DNA from: Phocoena phocoena
Lineage: Eukaryota > Chordata > Mammalia > Artiodactyla > Phocoenidae
Direction of reading: 5' to 3'
Length of the DNA: 64,000 nucleotides
Assembly: GCF_963924675.1 (NCBI RefSeq)
Contig: NC_089224.1
Span: 46,233,158-46,297,157, forward strand
Shown here: one piece after another, positions 25,591 to 38,763 of the stretch
Numbering within the stretch: the stretch's first letter is position 1
Layout: every line of letters starts with the position of its first letter
The notes under the pieces: model-generated
The model's input: only the letters and a program-made list of their open reading frames with translations
The model's database searches: none
What the model was told of the DNA's origin: nothing
Position numbers and translations under genes: made by a program

Positions 25591-25604
25591 AAAAATAACT
25601 GTAG

Positions 25605-25942
25605 GACTTCCCTGGTGGCACAGTGGTTAACAATCCGCCTGCCAATGCAGGGGACATGGGTTCGAGCCCTGGTCTGGGAAGATCCTACATGCTGCGGAGC
25701 AACTAAGCCCGTGCGCCACAACTACTGAGCCCACGTGCCAGAGCTACTGAAGCCTGTGCACCTAGAGCCCGTGCTCCGCAACAAGAGAAGCCACTGCAAT
25801 GAGAAGCCGGCACACTGCAAGGAAGAGTAGCCCTCGCTCGCTGCAACTAGAGAAAGCTGCATGCAGCAACGAAGACCCAACGCAGCCAAAAATCAAACAA
25901 CAAACAAGCAAAACTAACACGTTATGTGTCAATTATACAAAA
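25605..25942 (+). mobile_element. CHR SINE, long form
   Basis: Head GACTTCCCTGGTGGCACAGT, B box GGTTCGAGCCC at 25659-25669, body AACTACTGAGCCCACGTGCC, and end GCAGCCAAAAATCAAACAAC plus an A-rich tail. A 14-bp TSD, AAAAATAACTGTAG, lies at 25591-25604 and 25943-25956. The tail has acquired extra non-A sequence. Confidence 0.93.
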
Positions 25943-25956
25943 AAAAATAACTGTAG

Positions 25957-28900
25957 ATTTTGCAGCAGGGAATTTGTATAAGTTTGATTCATATTTTCAA
26001 AGACGTTTGCCACACTCCTTAACTTCTGAAAATATTTAACTGTGTTCAAGATGTGGGCGCGATTATATAATTATTGTTCTCTGGGTCATAGTGTTCTTAT
26101 GTTCACAATTTGTTTTTAGTATTTTATCAAATGTTTTGAATACTTTGGGTTAAGTACCACACTAGGCCCTAGTAATGCCAAGCAAAATAAAAGGAAAAAA
26201 AAAAGAATGCTTCTTTTTACAGATTTTGTAGGTTACAGAGTAGTAGCAGGCACAGAGAAGCGGATTTCAAGTTCAGTAAAATGAGGATAATTTGGGGGTT
26301 GAGTTTTGAAAGATGAATAGGCTTTTTCCAGGTGGGTGGGTAGTAGGGGGAGTCATTACTGAGGGCACAAAAGCCAAAAGTTTAGGAACCATTGTGGTTC
26401 TAGAAACTGCAGGCAGTTGAGTGTGTTGATTGAGGAAATATTAAGCAATGGAGAAATTTCTCCAACCCAGCAGCGTAGAGTAATGATAGTGGAATGTGAC
26501 TATTCTATGTTAGAAAAGAAGAGCAAAGAGTTAAAGGAATGACCTGGAGAGCATTTATTAGAGTTCTCCTATAATACCATTTTCATCAAAATTTCGAATA
26601 GGCCTAAGTGGAAAATACAGTGATACCAGAAGGAAAATGAAGTTTATTTGATGATTTTTCACCCCCGATCAACTTTGCTGGATTACCCCTTTGAGCACAT
26701 TTTCTTTAGCCAAATCTCTTATAATGTGTTCATGTACCCACAGATAGTCAAGTGTAATTATATCACTAGTGTATTTCATAGACTTAAAGATCTACATTTT
26801 AACATCACTGAAAGTCAGGTATGTCTACTAATCAGTACTAAGAGATTTTCTGGCTATATTTTCTTCTTACTGTAGCATAAAGTAATGTTGAATCAGTTTA
26901 CAGTCGGTGGCATCTTACACTTGAAATATGGTGTTAATGTTTTGCTTGTTTGCCATTTAAAAAAGTATCCATATATATTTTCTACTTTTAAAAATTGTAA
27001 TTATTTTCAGTGATGTGTTGAGTATCCATGACGCTATGTCATGGAGCATTTCTGATCAGTTGCCTTGATAAGGGTTATTGGATATGGGGTTGCCATTTCG
27101 CTTAAGGATTTTGCAGTGATTCACAGTTGTTGTCCCCTAGTTGTCCTTTTCTTTTTCACAACTTTTTTGCACCTGAAGATGCCAGGGTCACTTGTCATTT
27201 GTCAGTTCCAGTTCTTAGCATCTAAATAGTCAGTTACACTTCTAAGATCAGCAAAGACAATTGGAGATGGGTTAGTCAAGAGGTGGAAGATCTGTTTTTA
27301 GGATATAAACAGTCACCTGACAGGCTATGGGGATAATGCGTTAAACTTGTGATTTGTATAAGAAAAACAACAGGGAGTAAGTAAATGGCAAGGACAGATG
27401 TGTGGGTGTCCCCTGTCATGAAAGAGGTTCATTACCTGAAAAATAAATGTACTCATTTGAACTCTTTTTATATGAAAAAAAATAATAAAATGAAACCAGT
27501 CCTTTAATGCCTCTTACCCTAATTATCTTAGTCACTGTGCATTCTCTGGCACTTACTAGAACTTATATTTTTATGATAATCTATTGTTCAACCTCCTGAC
27601 TGGTAATAGGTAGGGATTCCTAATAGTGTATGTTATCATATATTTATGAAATAACACCATTTAAATATTTAAATTCAGGAGTGACTGAGATAGAAAAATA
27701 GAGGATGTGATGATGAAGAGTCTGGTTGTTAACAGGCTTTCTTGGATTGAGAGATAATGTCTAAACAAGACTGAGTTTGGAGCACATTTCTTCAACATGT
27801 GTAGGTTAAAGGTTTCGCTTGTCAGGTGCAGTGTGTACTGAGACTGTGTATTGAGACTTGTGTATGAACAAGAAGGTAGGCACAAAGCCCTCTGGTTATC
27901 AGAGGATTTAGCTTCAGGAGAAATGGGGAGTTATCTCCTCTAGACTGCAAAGAGTTGGGAGAGGCTCATGGGCTTGGCATGCTAATAAGGTAGAATTAGA
28001 AGATGAACTTTAAAAAGGCATTGTTTACAAAAATCTTTCTCACTGAACTATGCCCTCTCTGTATGTATTAAAAAAGTTGGTTTCTCATTTGCATAATGAA
28101 GTGGAGAGCTAGTAGTGGGAACTTATCTAATTCAAAGTCAGTACTTCAATTTCTAAGAAAAAAATATCTGAGACAGTAACAAAGTGGTATATTGCCGAAA
28201 ACTACAGGAAAAAATGAAATATAATGCCTTGATTTGGAGATAAAAAGAGCTTGAAATATATAAAGTACTTTAAAATTGTAGAAAATATAGTTCGAAATGG
28301 TGAAATAAGAAATGATGAAATAAGAATATGCTACAGCAGGAGGGACTTAGGTGAGAAGTCAATAAATGTTTCCTGAAATACTGAACACAATAAATGGATG
28401 CCAATCAAGTTAGGCATTTAAAATGCCTTCTCTGCATAATTTTAAGCAGCTATTAAGTTTTTTTTATTTGGAGGTGGCTTTAAGGTTTAGTCATCTTGAA
28501 TTGCAGGTGTTTTGAATGACCTCTCTGTTCCTTCTGGCCCTAGAATTTAATATTCTTTTGAAAGACAGTTTGCCAGTTTGGTTCTAGTGGTGAAATCACA
28601 GGAACGTTAACCAGATGAGGCTGTGGTTGAGAAAACATGTACTGAGGATTTGGCCCAGCACGGTTATTTTAACGGACAGCCAACTCTTTCCCCATTCCAT
28701 TTGCTCTGTAGTATCCATAATCTCTTTTTTTAAATCGTGTCCTCCTGTGGGTAATAGACCCTTTAAATCATTGACTTCTGTGTTTATATGCTCTGACTGA
28801 ATAGGAAACCACCCACCACCCTTACAGTGACAGGAAGAAGTTAAGACTTGTTTCTCTGAAGTTGTCATTGCTCAGGTAACCATTAGTGTGATTTTGGCCC

Positions 28901-29326
28901 AAATCAATGGCAATGCTTATTTTTTAGTGCTAAGGAAGGAACTTTTGTTTGACTTTTAGAAAAATACTGTTTTAACTTTTCAGACACAGTCTTGACTTTG
29001 ATAAGTAGCTTGTAACCACTTTCAAGTATATGTGAAGTAATTGCAGTTTTCTCCAGTGCTCCATGCCTAAGAAGTAGAAGGGCTTTTTAACTGGTGATAT
29101 ATTATTGAAAGAAGGCTGTACATGGCGGGAGTGGGGGTGGGTATGGAGCAGTTTGATTCCTAACTCTCTCAGTAGGTACCTCACAGTGACATCAGGGATG
29201 ACAAAATCAGATAATTGTAGAATTTGAGGCTATCCGTTTAGGTGTCTCTTAAATTGTTCTGGGTCTGAGGTCCTTCAGATTCCTGAGGAAAATAGGACCT
29301 GTGACACCAACCGGGGAATTAAATCA
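25957..29326. other. Intronic DNA, no gene seen
   Basis: 3.4 kb with no recognisable exon. An old interspersed repeat of unknown family may lie around 26150-26460. Otherwise AT-rich unique sequence. Confidence 0.4.
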
Positions 29327-29338
29327 AGAATTGGCCAA

Positions 29339-29661
29339 ATGGGACTTCCCTGGTGGTGCAGTGGTTAAGAATCCGCCTGCCAATGCAGGGGACACAGGTT
29401 TGAGCCCTGGTCTGGGAAGATCCCACATGCCGCGGAGCAACTAAGCCCGTGCGCCACAACTACTGAGCTTGTGCTCTAGGGTCTGTAAGCCACAACTGTT
29501 GAGCCTGCGTGCCACAGCTACTGAAGCCTGCGCGCCTAGAGCCTGTGCTCTGCAACAGGAGAAGCCACTGCAATGAGAAGCCCACTCGCCGCAACTAGAG
29601 AAAGCCCGTGTGCAGCAACGAAGACCCAACACAGCCAAAAATAAATTTATGAAAAAAGAAG
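29339..29661 (+). mobile_element. CHR SINE, long form
   Basis: Head GGGACTTCCCTGGTGGTGCA, body GCCACAACTACTGAGCTTGT, tail GCCAAAAATAAATTTATG. TSD AGAATTGGCCAA lies at 29327-29338 and 29662-29673. The right TSD is shared with the adjoining L1 insertion. Confidence 0.93.
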
Positions 29662-29680
29662 AGAATTGGCCAAGAATCTT

Positions 29681-30514
29681 TTTTAAATCTAGTTTTTATT
29701 GACGTATATTTGAATTACAGTGTTGTATTAATTACTGCTGTACAGCAAAGTGACTCAGTTATACATATATACATTCTTTCTCATATTCTTTTCCATTATG
29801 GTTTATCACAGGGTATTAAGTATAGTTCCCTGTGCTATACAGTAGGGTCTTGTTGTTTATCCATTTTATATATAGCAGTTTGTGTCTGCTAATCCCAAAC
29901 TCCCACTCCTACCCTCTTCCACCCCCCCACCCCCTTGGCAACCACCAGTCTATTCTCTATGTCCCTGATTTTGTTTCTGTTTCATAGGTAGGTTCATTTG
30001 TGTTGTATTTTAGATCCCACATAGAAGTGATATCATATGGTATTTGCCTTTGTCTTTCTGACTTACTTCACTTAGTATGATAATCTCTGGTTGCATCTGT
30101 GTTGCTGCAAATGGCATTGTTTTGTTCCTTTTTATGGCTGAGTAGTATTCCATTGTATATATGTACCACATCTTCTTTATCCATTCATCTGTTGATGGAC
30201 ATTTAGGTTGTTTCCATGTCTTGACTATTGTGACTAGTGCTGCTATGAACATAGGGGTGCTTGTATCTTTTTGAATTATAGTTTTGTCTGGATATATGCC
30301 CGGGAGTAGGATTGCTGGATCGTATGGTAATTCTATTTTTAGTTTTCTGAGGAAGCTACATACTATTTTCCACAGTGGCTGCACCATCTTACATTCCCAT
30401 CAACAGTGTAGGAGGGTTCCCTTTTCTCCATAGCCTTTCTAGCATTTGTTATTTGTAGGTTTTTGAATCATGGCCATTCTGACCGGCATGAGGTGGTGCC
30501 TCATTGTAGTTTTA
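29681..30514 (-). mobile_element. 5'-truncated L1, antisense, with ORF2 C-terminus
   Basis: On the minus strand it ends with an L1 3' UTR and a short tail. An open frame at 30010-30387 (minus) holds the C-terminal part of ORF2p, with [33 protein letters not shown] and the natural stop after SLLCGI. A perfect 19-bp TSD, AGAATTGGCCAAGAATCTT, lies at 29662-29680 and 30515-30533. The reverse transcriptase and endonuclease domains are absent, so it cannot move by itself. The intact C-terminal frame and perfect TSD suggest a fairly young insertion. Confidence 0.93.
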
Positions 30515-30744
30515 AGAATTGGCCAAGAATCTTAATGAGATGTTTAATAACTCTTAGCTGTCTGGCTGAAATGTGTAGGTTCATCATTAGGAAAAGTATA
30601 TTACTCTTCCAGCTCCCTTAATACTTAAGAGAATTCATCAAGGAAAGCTTGACTTTGGTAGGATGACTGGCAACAGTTTGCTTATTCTCATTTTCTCTAC
30701 TTACTTTGGGTTCTTGAATCATAAGTAAGTTTTTATTGATAATA

Positions 30745-31010
30745 CTTATTTTTCAAGGCTTAGCTTTAGGAATATCTCTTAAATACCTCCTATGAAACCC
30801 ATCCTGATCCTTACCTTACCATTACTTCTAATATTGCAGTTCTGACATTATAATGATTTATTTTTATAGGTTTGCCTTTTGTTCTCCTTCAAACAGGGTC
30901 CTTCTGCTCCAGCGATCTTTGTATTTGTAGCACCTAGTACTTAACAGGTGGTCAATTGAGAACTAATTGAGTACCTACTGTGTACCCATCTTTACATGAG
31001 GCACTCTGAA
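30745..31010 (+). mobile_element. LINE-2 3' region
   Basis: TCAAGGCTTAGCTTTAGGAA, CCTATGAAACCCATCCTGAT, ACAGGGTCCTTCTGCTCCAG and GTAGCACCTAGTACTTAACA follow the L2 3' end order. Old and diverged. Confidence 0.6.
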
Positions 31011-33039
31011 ATGTTAAAATAAATGGGTTCTTAGTGGATGGCCTTTTCTTGTTTCCAAAAGTGTAGGAAGGCTTGTTCAGGAAGTTAGTGCATGAGTGTT
31101 TTGTGAATTAACTGGGTTATGGTTTGATGCCACTGGGCTGTTCAGAAGCACACTTGTGTCTTAAAGAGCAAAGTTGCTCTGAAGTGCCCAGCCAGAAGAG
31201 CAAGACTGTCTCCCCAACATATGGAAGAAAAGGAATCCTGACCTTCTTTGCAGAGAGAGGTGGCTTTGAAGTAGGCCAGCAGCGGGCTGGCTCCATCTGA
31301 AGCTGTCAATCCGCCATTGTGGAGTTTCCATGTGGAAATTTGTCATTGCTCAGCTCGCACTAGGGATTATTCAAGGATATCTCTTTGCATGAAGGGGAAC
31401 TTCCAGAACTAGAAGCCTCCATATGAAAGGCAAGGAGTCGGATGTGAAAAGCAGTGGAAGCCTTGTCACAGGAGCCAGGGGAGGAACTATTTCACATGCT
31501 TACTGATTTCTAGGCCCCCTTGCTTTGGGGAGGCCATAGGAAGGATTGAAATGGAAAGGCCCCAGGTCTGCCCCAACAAGTTAGTGGCCTATGGTTTGGC
31601 TCTCAAGGAGACAGCATCAGTTCTTTCTGCTAATTTTCTGTGTCTTTTAAGTTCCTGTGTTTTACCTCTACGTTTTGCTTCCTTTGTTGCCTTAAACCTG
31701 CTTTCCAAAGACCAAGTCAGTGGGAGAAAGGATATGGGGTTTGGCCAAGGAAGGGAGCAGATAACATACCTCCTGTATTTGTAGAAAGGACTGTACCTTG
31801 TTATGGGCTGTAATATTTTCACATTTTACATTGTTGCAGTGGTTCAGAGCATGGGCTTTAGGTAATTTCTACTCATACTTGCACATAAGTCAGCCTGTTG
31901 TGTTATATATACTGCAGCATTGTTATAAGTTATGGAAATTAAAACATTGTGGTGCATGATTTCCCTGAAAAATATTTCACAGTCTTTATTCAAATTTGGC
32001 TCTATCCACAAATAAATATTGTTATCTCTGTGACATTTCAAGTGTTGATTTTCATACCCTTTATTTCTAGAATACTTTTATTTTTTAATGAATGTTTTTC
32101 ACAGCATACCAAGAAAGAAAGCAATGACAGATACTACCACCCGTGTCTGATTAAGGAAATTGAGTCATGGGGAAATTTTGACTTACCTAAACTATCATAG
32201 TTGCCTAGTTAGTGGCTACCCAGATCTTTAAACCATAGTACCTGATTTCTCTAGGCCTCATCCTTTTCTCCTGTCTGAATTGCTTGCTGTGAGTCAAATA
32301 AGTTAGCTCTTCCCAGGGGAAGGTCTTAGCTTAGAACTGGGCACTAATTTGAAAAAATCCAGGTTTCTATTTTTAGAATTTTTTTTTGGGTGGAGACAGG
32401 GAATCACCTGTGTTCTGTCTTGTAAAAAAAAAAAAGCTATAAGAAAGAAGACAGATAGTTTGCTCGAGATATAAAGAGAGGCCAACAGCAGTAACAACTG
32501 CTGTAACAATAATAAGCAAATGACTTTGATGAGAAACTAAGAACATAAAAAGAGCCAGAAATATCCGCCCCCCTTCCCACCCCCCCACCCCCACAAAAAA
32601 AAACATAAATAAAAAACCAAACCGGCCGGCAGGATTATTTCATACTAGGACATTAAACTTATAAAGGAAAGCATTTTAAGCAGTTCCTTCCAAATTATCC
32701 CTCCCCCTCAGTAACGAAAGAGAGCCGTCATGTTAGGAATAACACGAGGGAACGAGTTCAGGCCCTGCCAGAGGAGGGCAGGCCAGGATCTTTTTAATTG
32801 AGAGCCTTCACATTCAAACTGTCATCAGGTCCTATCACTCTCTTTCTTCATAGTCTCTCAAGTGCATTCCCACAGCTGCAATTCTACTCTGGGCGCTCTG
32901 TGGAAAATTCTGTTCTGAGTTCCTAGAGATGGAACTTCCCCTCTGCTGAAGCCAGCCCCCCTCCCTCTCTTCTCTTTACTTTCTACCCCTCCCTCCAGGT
33001 GCTTTCACAGACGTGGCCTCCTTTCCAAATACAACTGCA
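31011..33039. other. Intronic DNA with possible regulatory character
   Basis: No gene or young repeat. 31.06-31.52 kb and 32.68-33.0 kb are less AT-rich than average and contain isolated CpGs. CCGCCATTGT at 31311-31320 resembles a YY1 core overlapping a SOX-like CCATTGT. This is weak, motif-level evidence only. Confidence 0.35.
32568..32592 (-). other. Predicted G-quadruplex tract (minus strand)
   Basis: Four C-runs of three or more, separated by one or two bases on the + strand, give minus-strand G-runs with very short loops. This is the strongest quadruplex pattern in the window. It is followed by an A-rich run and GGCCGGC. Confidence 0.7.
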
Positions 33040-33170
33040 CTGTGAAGTAAGTACTATTCCCTTGTTACATGGGAGGAGAGCTGAGAGGTTAAAATGACTT
33101 GCCCCAGGTCATAGCTATTAAGTGGAGGATTTAGAATTTGAAACCAGGTCATCTTATTCCCGAAGTCCTG
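33040..33170 (-). mobile_element. MIR SINE remnant
   Basis: AGAGCTGAGAGGTTAAAATG followed by ACTTGCCCCAGGTCATAGCT, ATTAAGTGGAGGATTTAGAA and TTTGAAACCAGGTC fit the MIR core as read in this orientation. Confidence 0.7.
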
Positions 33171-36100
33171 TGCTCTTCTCACCTTGCCATAGCTGTCTCT
33201 TCCATCTTAAGTGCAGTGATCGTTTGCAGAGGAAGAGATGTTTGAGGGCATCTTGGAACCTTTATAAGACCGTGATCAGTAATTTTGAGTTGTCCTGGCC
33301 AGGGTACAGTATCCCCTTCTGCTGTTCACCAGCTGTAATTCTGGGTTACATTTCTGATGAACTTTCAAGAGGCCTGCAAGTCAACTGCTGTAGGGTTATT
33401 GAGCACCTGTCCCGTGCAAGGTATTGTGCTAGTCACAGGGGGACAGAACAAGGCGAACAGCTCTGTTTTCACAGATCTTACACCCCTTTTCCTCTGGTCA
33501 CCTCTTCATGGAGAGCCAGCAATGTTTATAGATCCCTTTAAATGTCAGGAAGTATGTCATGTTAACCTGAGTGGACATATCAGAGAGGCGAGTACAGAGA
33601 TAGAGGGACAGGTTGCTGCTCCCTAGGGCAGCTACTGCCAGTGTAATAGGAATCTGAGATCACAGATGGGTTGCAAAGGACCTCCTCCTCCCTCATCAGG
33701 CTGGAACCCCTACACTCAGCTCTAGGGCAGGGTTTAGGGGATCTTGTATCTGAAGGAGGCTGTGCTTTTCTTGACCCAGCCCAGATGATGATTGTGCTTC
33801 CTACTTTTGCACTTGTAAATAGGGGACGGAGTTGGCAAAGGCTGGAATAGCACTTCCTCTGCAACCCAATTTTTAAAAAAGCCCTAAATACTTAAATGTT
33901 TTACTGGTTAGTAATCTGAAACGTACAGTCATAGGAATTGTTTTTTTCTCTTTTGGATTTTCTCTGTTGCTTTTATATCCCAGTGATTGGTCATCCCATT
34001 TTCAGGTAGAAGTGAGCTTGCAAACACAACTCATACCATTAGGATTAGTTCTTTTCAGTGTCTCCTTGTAATAGAACGACTATAGAGCCTGAAAGAACAC
34101 TATCTCCACCGTCGTTTTGTAGAAGAAACTGAGTCTCAGGGAGAAGTTGTGTGACTCTTTCTGGGCCTAGACCTAGGGCCTCCTGGACCCCAGAGCAGAT
34201 AAGAGAGGAGGGAATTACTGAGCTCTTTTTCTGTCCAGTTTTATCATCCTTCTGGTCATATGCTCTCACAAAGGTGATAGATTGACAGTCAGCTTCAGTT
34301 TTGGGTGGCAGAGTTTGTTTTCATTTTTGGAAGTCTACTTTCAAAGATTTTAAATTGGAGATACGAGTGTGACTGCAACAGGGTTTGCTAGCCAAATGCT
34401 GTTAAAAACCGGAGCCTCTGTTTCACTCTTCTAAAATACTTCAAAAAAAAGCAAAGGTCATAAGCAACTTGACGAGTTTATTGCCTTAAAAAGAAAAGGA
34501 AAAAAAAAATTAAAAGCCTTGAAATTTCTATCACAACTGAAGTCAACGCATTAGACTTTTTCATTTTTGTTCCAGTTTTCTCCTGGCAAGTAGAAGAATT
34601 TAATAAGAAAGGAACCAATGGTTCCAAAACAAATAGGGTGTAAGTCCAAGACATCTAAAGCTTGTGTGGAATCCCTCTGGCATTTATCCCACTGGGCCCC
34701 GGGGAAGGGAGGAGACAGAAGTCCATATCCCTCTTCTAGTCAGAGTTGGTTCAATTGAAGGTGAAACTGTCTGTCAGACTATTTTTAGCATGTTTATAGC
34801 ATGATGGAAAAAACAAAAGACCATAGGTTTTAAAGCCTGGCTTTTATTCACAGATGATAAAGACTGTTTTGTTTTCCTTTAAAGGAGAGACTCCTTAACA
34901 TACTCTATAGTAATTGACATGAATTTAAACCATGGCATTTCGGCCAATTGATGATTTTTACCATATTCATTATTAACAATTAGTGTTTGATGTTGAAAAA
35001 TCAATAAAATATCAGTCTTTAGGATGAAGATGCCACTTATTTTTAGATGGGCGTAGAGGGGCTTCAAGATACTGTCTTAGAATGTAAAATGTTCTTCGAT
35101 TCAAATGCTTAGAAGATTGGGTTTCATTGGCGTTTCCAAGGAATTTCAACCAGGTATGATATGATTAATGGAGCTTCCAGTATAATTCTGTAAACTTTTG
35201 TTTAATTTATGGTTTATATGTTACCATTTACCCTAACATTATTCCTCCATGACTCTTGAATTAAGGTGCCATTCCTTTTTTGTCTTAAGGATATAAATTC
35301 TTTGACATTTTTTAGTGGTACTATTTCACAAGTGACTGCTGTAACTTATATTTGCATAATATAATAAAGAAGGAACGTGTGGCTCAGGCATGCTGAAGTG
35401 TATGTGGAACCTTTGCTAGATGACATATATGACTCTGGGATATATTCATCAAAGTAAAGTTGCTGTCTCAGGGACTCTGTTTCAAAGTGTTTCTCTGATT
35501 TGGGTCTTCTCTAGCTTGTTCAGAAAACCAGCCCACAGACTTGCATCTTCAGTACTTGTGGAGAAGACGGCACAAAATCAAAAGAGCTAGTACATTGCTT
35601 AAACACTAGTTTCCCCCTGTGTTTTGTTAGCTTTATTTATCATAAGACAGTTTATCCAAAAATGTCTTCACCAAATGGAAGCATTAATGTTTGGACAGTC
35701 ATTTCCTAACTGGGGATCAAATAAATTGGGAACAATTGGGAAAATTTTTAGGTAACGTTCTCATATTTGATATTTAGAAAATATGCCTTAGTGAAATGTG
35801 TAGTTTGCTCCAGTGTGACAATTTTGTTGCTAAGTGAAATAACACCCTGACTGATATGCTACCTTCAACACTCAAAATATCTATATTTTGGAGGAAGACT
35901 CAACTTCGGTGGGTTAATAGCCCTCATATTTAGAGTATGCCAATTTCCTGGAAAAGGTAGCTAATGTAAATAAAAGCAGTGGAAGTCAAATGTGATTTTT
36001 CCTTGAAAGCAATGTGAAATTGGGGGCTTCCATTCCTGACCCAGGGACTTTGGGCCAAGTCCCAATGAGCCAAGCACCATTTCCAGTCAGCTGTAAATGA

Positions 36101-38582
36101 GATATTTCTGATGCTGTTGGATTGTCTTTAATATATGCATGATTTATTTCAACACTGTATCAATAATAGCAAATTGTATGAAACTGTTTAATATATGTTA
36201 ACACACTTTTACATATTTCTTACCTGAAGGTGATTTGTGCCTTATTTTTAATGCAACAGATCAGAATTTGAAAATTATATCATCAAGTGAATAAAGTGCA
36301 GGATGGCTTCTAGGAGGGGGAGATTTGATGGTTATCTTTGAGAAGATTTGTTAAGGCTTAGGGGTATGTAATGTGCCTTTCTTAGATAAGTTAGTTATTG
36401 AGGGATATCTGTATAACTGCCCTCTTTCACATTATAAAAATTTATTGTAGAAAGCATAGCCATTAACAGTCAAGTGGTTGGCATTTCTGCTGTGTTTGAA
36501 TTTCTCCTTTCTAGACTGCCTTCTCATCAGCACAAGTAACTTCACCTTGAGCCTTAAGGTTGTATAAATCATACCGACCTTTAAAATGCAGGAATCAAAT
36601 CTTAAGGCAAAGGATTTTTCATTCTTTCTTTTTTTCTCTTGCCATTGCTTCCTAATGTCAAGTGGCCTCAAAACTTTGCCTTGATGAGTGGCTCATAGCC
36701 AGTTCATAGAATCAAGCTATTCTAGTTCATCCATGAGCTTTGGATATTGACTTATGACAATAAAGTCCTCCGTTGGTTAGAACACTATTTCTTACACCTA
36801 TCAGCCATTTAAAGATATTTGACAAGTACTGATGGGATTTGGAATCACAATATTTAGAGCATATTCCTGCAAATGAGTATGTTTATTTAAAGTCGAGAAA
36901 ACTGCTCTCATTAAATTACAGTCATAGGATACTTCTTTGGTCTGCTTTTTTATCCTCTTTCGTCAAACTGCCCTTAGGGCACTGTCTTCTTGAACTAACA
37001 GCTAGATCAGAGAGGGAGCTGTATATAGGATGAAATCAAATCAGGGTGGGATAGAAGCTAAGATGTGTAAGATGCTCAAGGTCTCTGCTGATTGAGACAG
37101 AGGCTTTTGTGTGCAGATTGAGGCTTGCAGTATATGAGTGAGTGGATTCACGTACAGGAGCAGACTGACAAGGTAGGGTTAGTTCATTTATCAGCAATAA
37201 CTTGAAAGTAATTGAGTGTAGGGAATATTAATTGTGGGCCAGCTAGTCATTGAATATGAAAGTACTCTCAGCTGCATTTGAACATTTACATATCCGCCCA
37301 AACCTAATTTTCAAGGTGTTCTAGTTTTCTAAATTTAGCTTGCATTTGGATTATAACAGATGCAAACTCCTTTACCACTACTTCAAACCTTCTCTTCCAG
37401 TTTACATAACTCCTTTACTTAAGTAGGTTATTATAAAAGTTTCTGTGTGGTCTTAAGCTGAAGTTACCGAAGAATCTTTGGTTTCAAATCAGTCCAATAA
37501 TTAAGAGTTATGGAAATGATGTCAGGATCCTCAGAATGATATATTGCAAGTTTAGGAGCCAAGAGACAGAAAAAGATACTCCCAGCCGACACTCACAAAT
37601 CAGAAGCAGCTGCAGCAAGGTCAGGGTCCCTGTGTGTTAAGGGGCTGGTTATTTTATCAGTTAAGGGAGTCGACTCTATTCCATGTCTCTAGGCATTTAA
37701 CACTTCTATTGGGCATCATCTCTAGCCTTCTAGGAACAGACGTCAAGCAAGAGTGTGGTACAGTAAATTCTATTGGTGCAATGACTAGAAAGTACAGTAA
37801 TAATTTGCAAGTTGCACGATAATTATTTATGTATTGTGCTTCATTGTTGTACATGGGCCAGGCTTTGAGTCCATTACTGTTAAACAGCCTGCAGCTACTT
37901 TGCTCTTTGAGTTTATTAGCACAGTTGGGTTTTTTTCTTGTCTTTTGCTTTTTTTTTTTTAATAGGATTATGGTTTTCATAGCAGTGACATTATGGGATT
38001 ACTTTGTTCTTGACATTTCTTATGGGAAAAGTTTGCTTATTATCTGGTGGATTAAGCTTGAATATTGGACCTAGTCCTATTCCTACCCAACAAATGAAAA
38101 GCAACTGTTGTTTAGCCTCTGATGTTTAGAAAGTTCCTTCTATGACCATGTCCGTGTCTTCCTGGCAGGGACTGCTTGAGCCAGTAAACATTCATACCTT
38201 TTGTGTTTTTATCACATTAAGAATCATTAAAAAAAAGAAAAGAATCATAAGCGTACTCTTGAGCATTTCGTTTTGTTGTTCATTCGTTTTCTTTCTTTCT
38301 CTTTTTTTAAACAAATTACAGTGGAAGAAATTGACTGTTATAACAGTTTTTCTATTATTAAATAGCATTAGGAAAGGACATTTAGGGGATGATTGTACAC
38401 AATCCTTTGGTCCTTTCAAAAATAGTCCTGTGTTAGAAAGTGATGTAGTTTATGAGGAAGGAAGTAACTTCACCCAGTTGGCGGAGGAAAAAACAGCCAC
38501 GTAACTAAAGCAATGAGAAAAAGTGATTCACAGAAAGAGACTTTCTGCTCTGACACAGTTGAGTGTGTGAGAAAATGTCGAG
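33171..38582. other. 5.4 kb of mostly unique intronic DNA
   Basis: No exon recognised. A 139-codon frame starting in the MIR at 33122 and running to 33541 has no domain or splice support. Part of 33395-33480 resembles an ancient mammalian repeat (TTATTGAGCACCTGTCCCGT). A weak MIR-like piece may lie near 34110-34170. 34.2-38.5 kb is largely free of recognisable repeats. Confidence 0.4.
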
Positions 38583-38763
38583 GGGAGTGTTTCTCACACT
38601 TGCACAGGCATCAGAATCACCTGAAAGGCTTGGGCAGCAGATTGCCGGAGACATCCCCAGAGTTTCAGGTGCAAGAGGTCTGGGGTAGGGACTGAGAATT
38701 GGCATATGTTGCATGATTTCCTCAGGGGATGCTGATACTGCTGATCCAGAGACCACTGCTGTA
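38583..38763 (+). mobile_element. MER5A-like hAT MITE
   Basis: AGTGTTTCTCACACTTGCAC, AGGCATCAGAATCACCTGAA, CCAGAGTTTCAGGTGCAAGA, GAGAATTGGCATATGTTGCA and GGGATGCTGATACTGCTGAT, then AGAGACCACTGCTG. Clear MER5A order with both ends. Confidence 0.85.

Noticed and set aside
30010..30387. 125-codon minus-strand frame with [24 protein letters not shown] sequence as a host gene
   Set aside because: This is the C-terminus of L1 ORF2p in a 5'-truncated retrotransposon, flanked by a 19-bp TSD.
33122..33541. 139-codon plus-strand frame
   Set aside because: Starts in a MIR remnant and runs into another old repeat. No recognisable domain; length is within chance for 64 kb.
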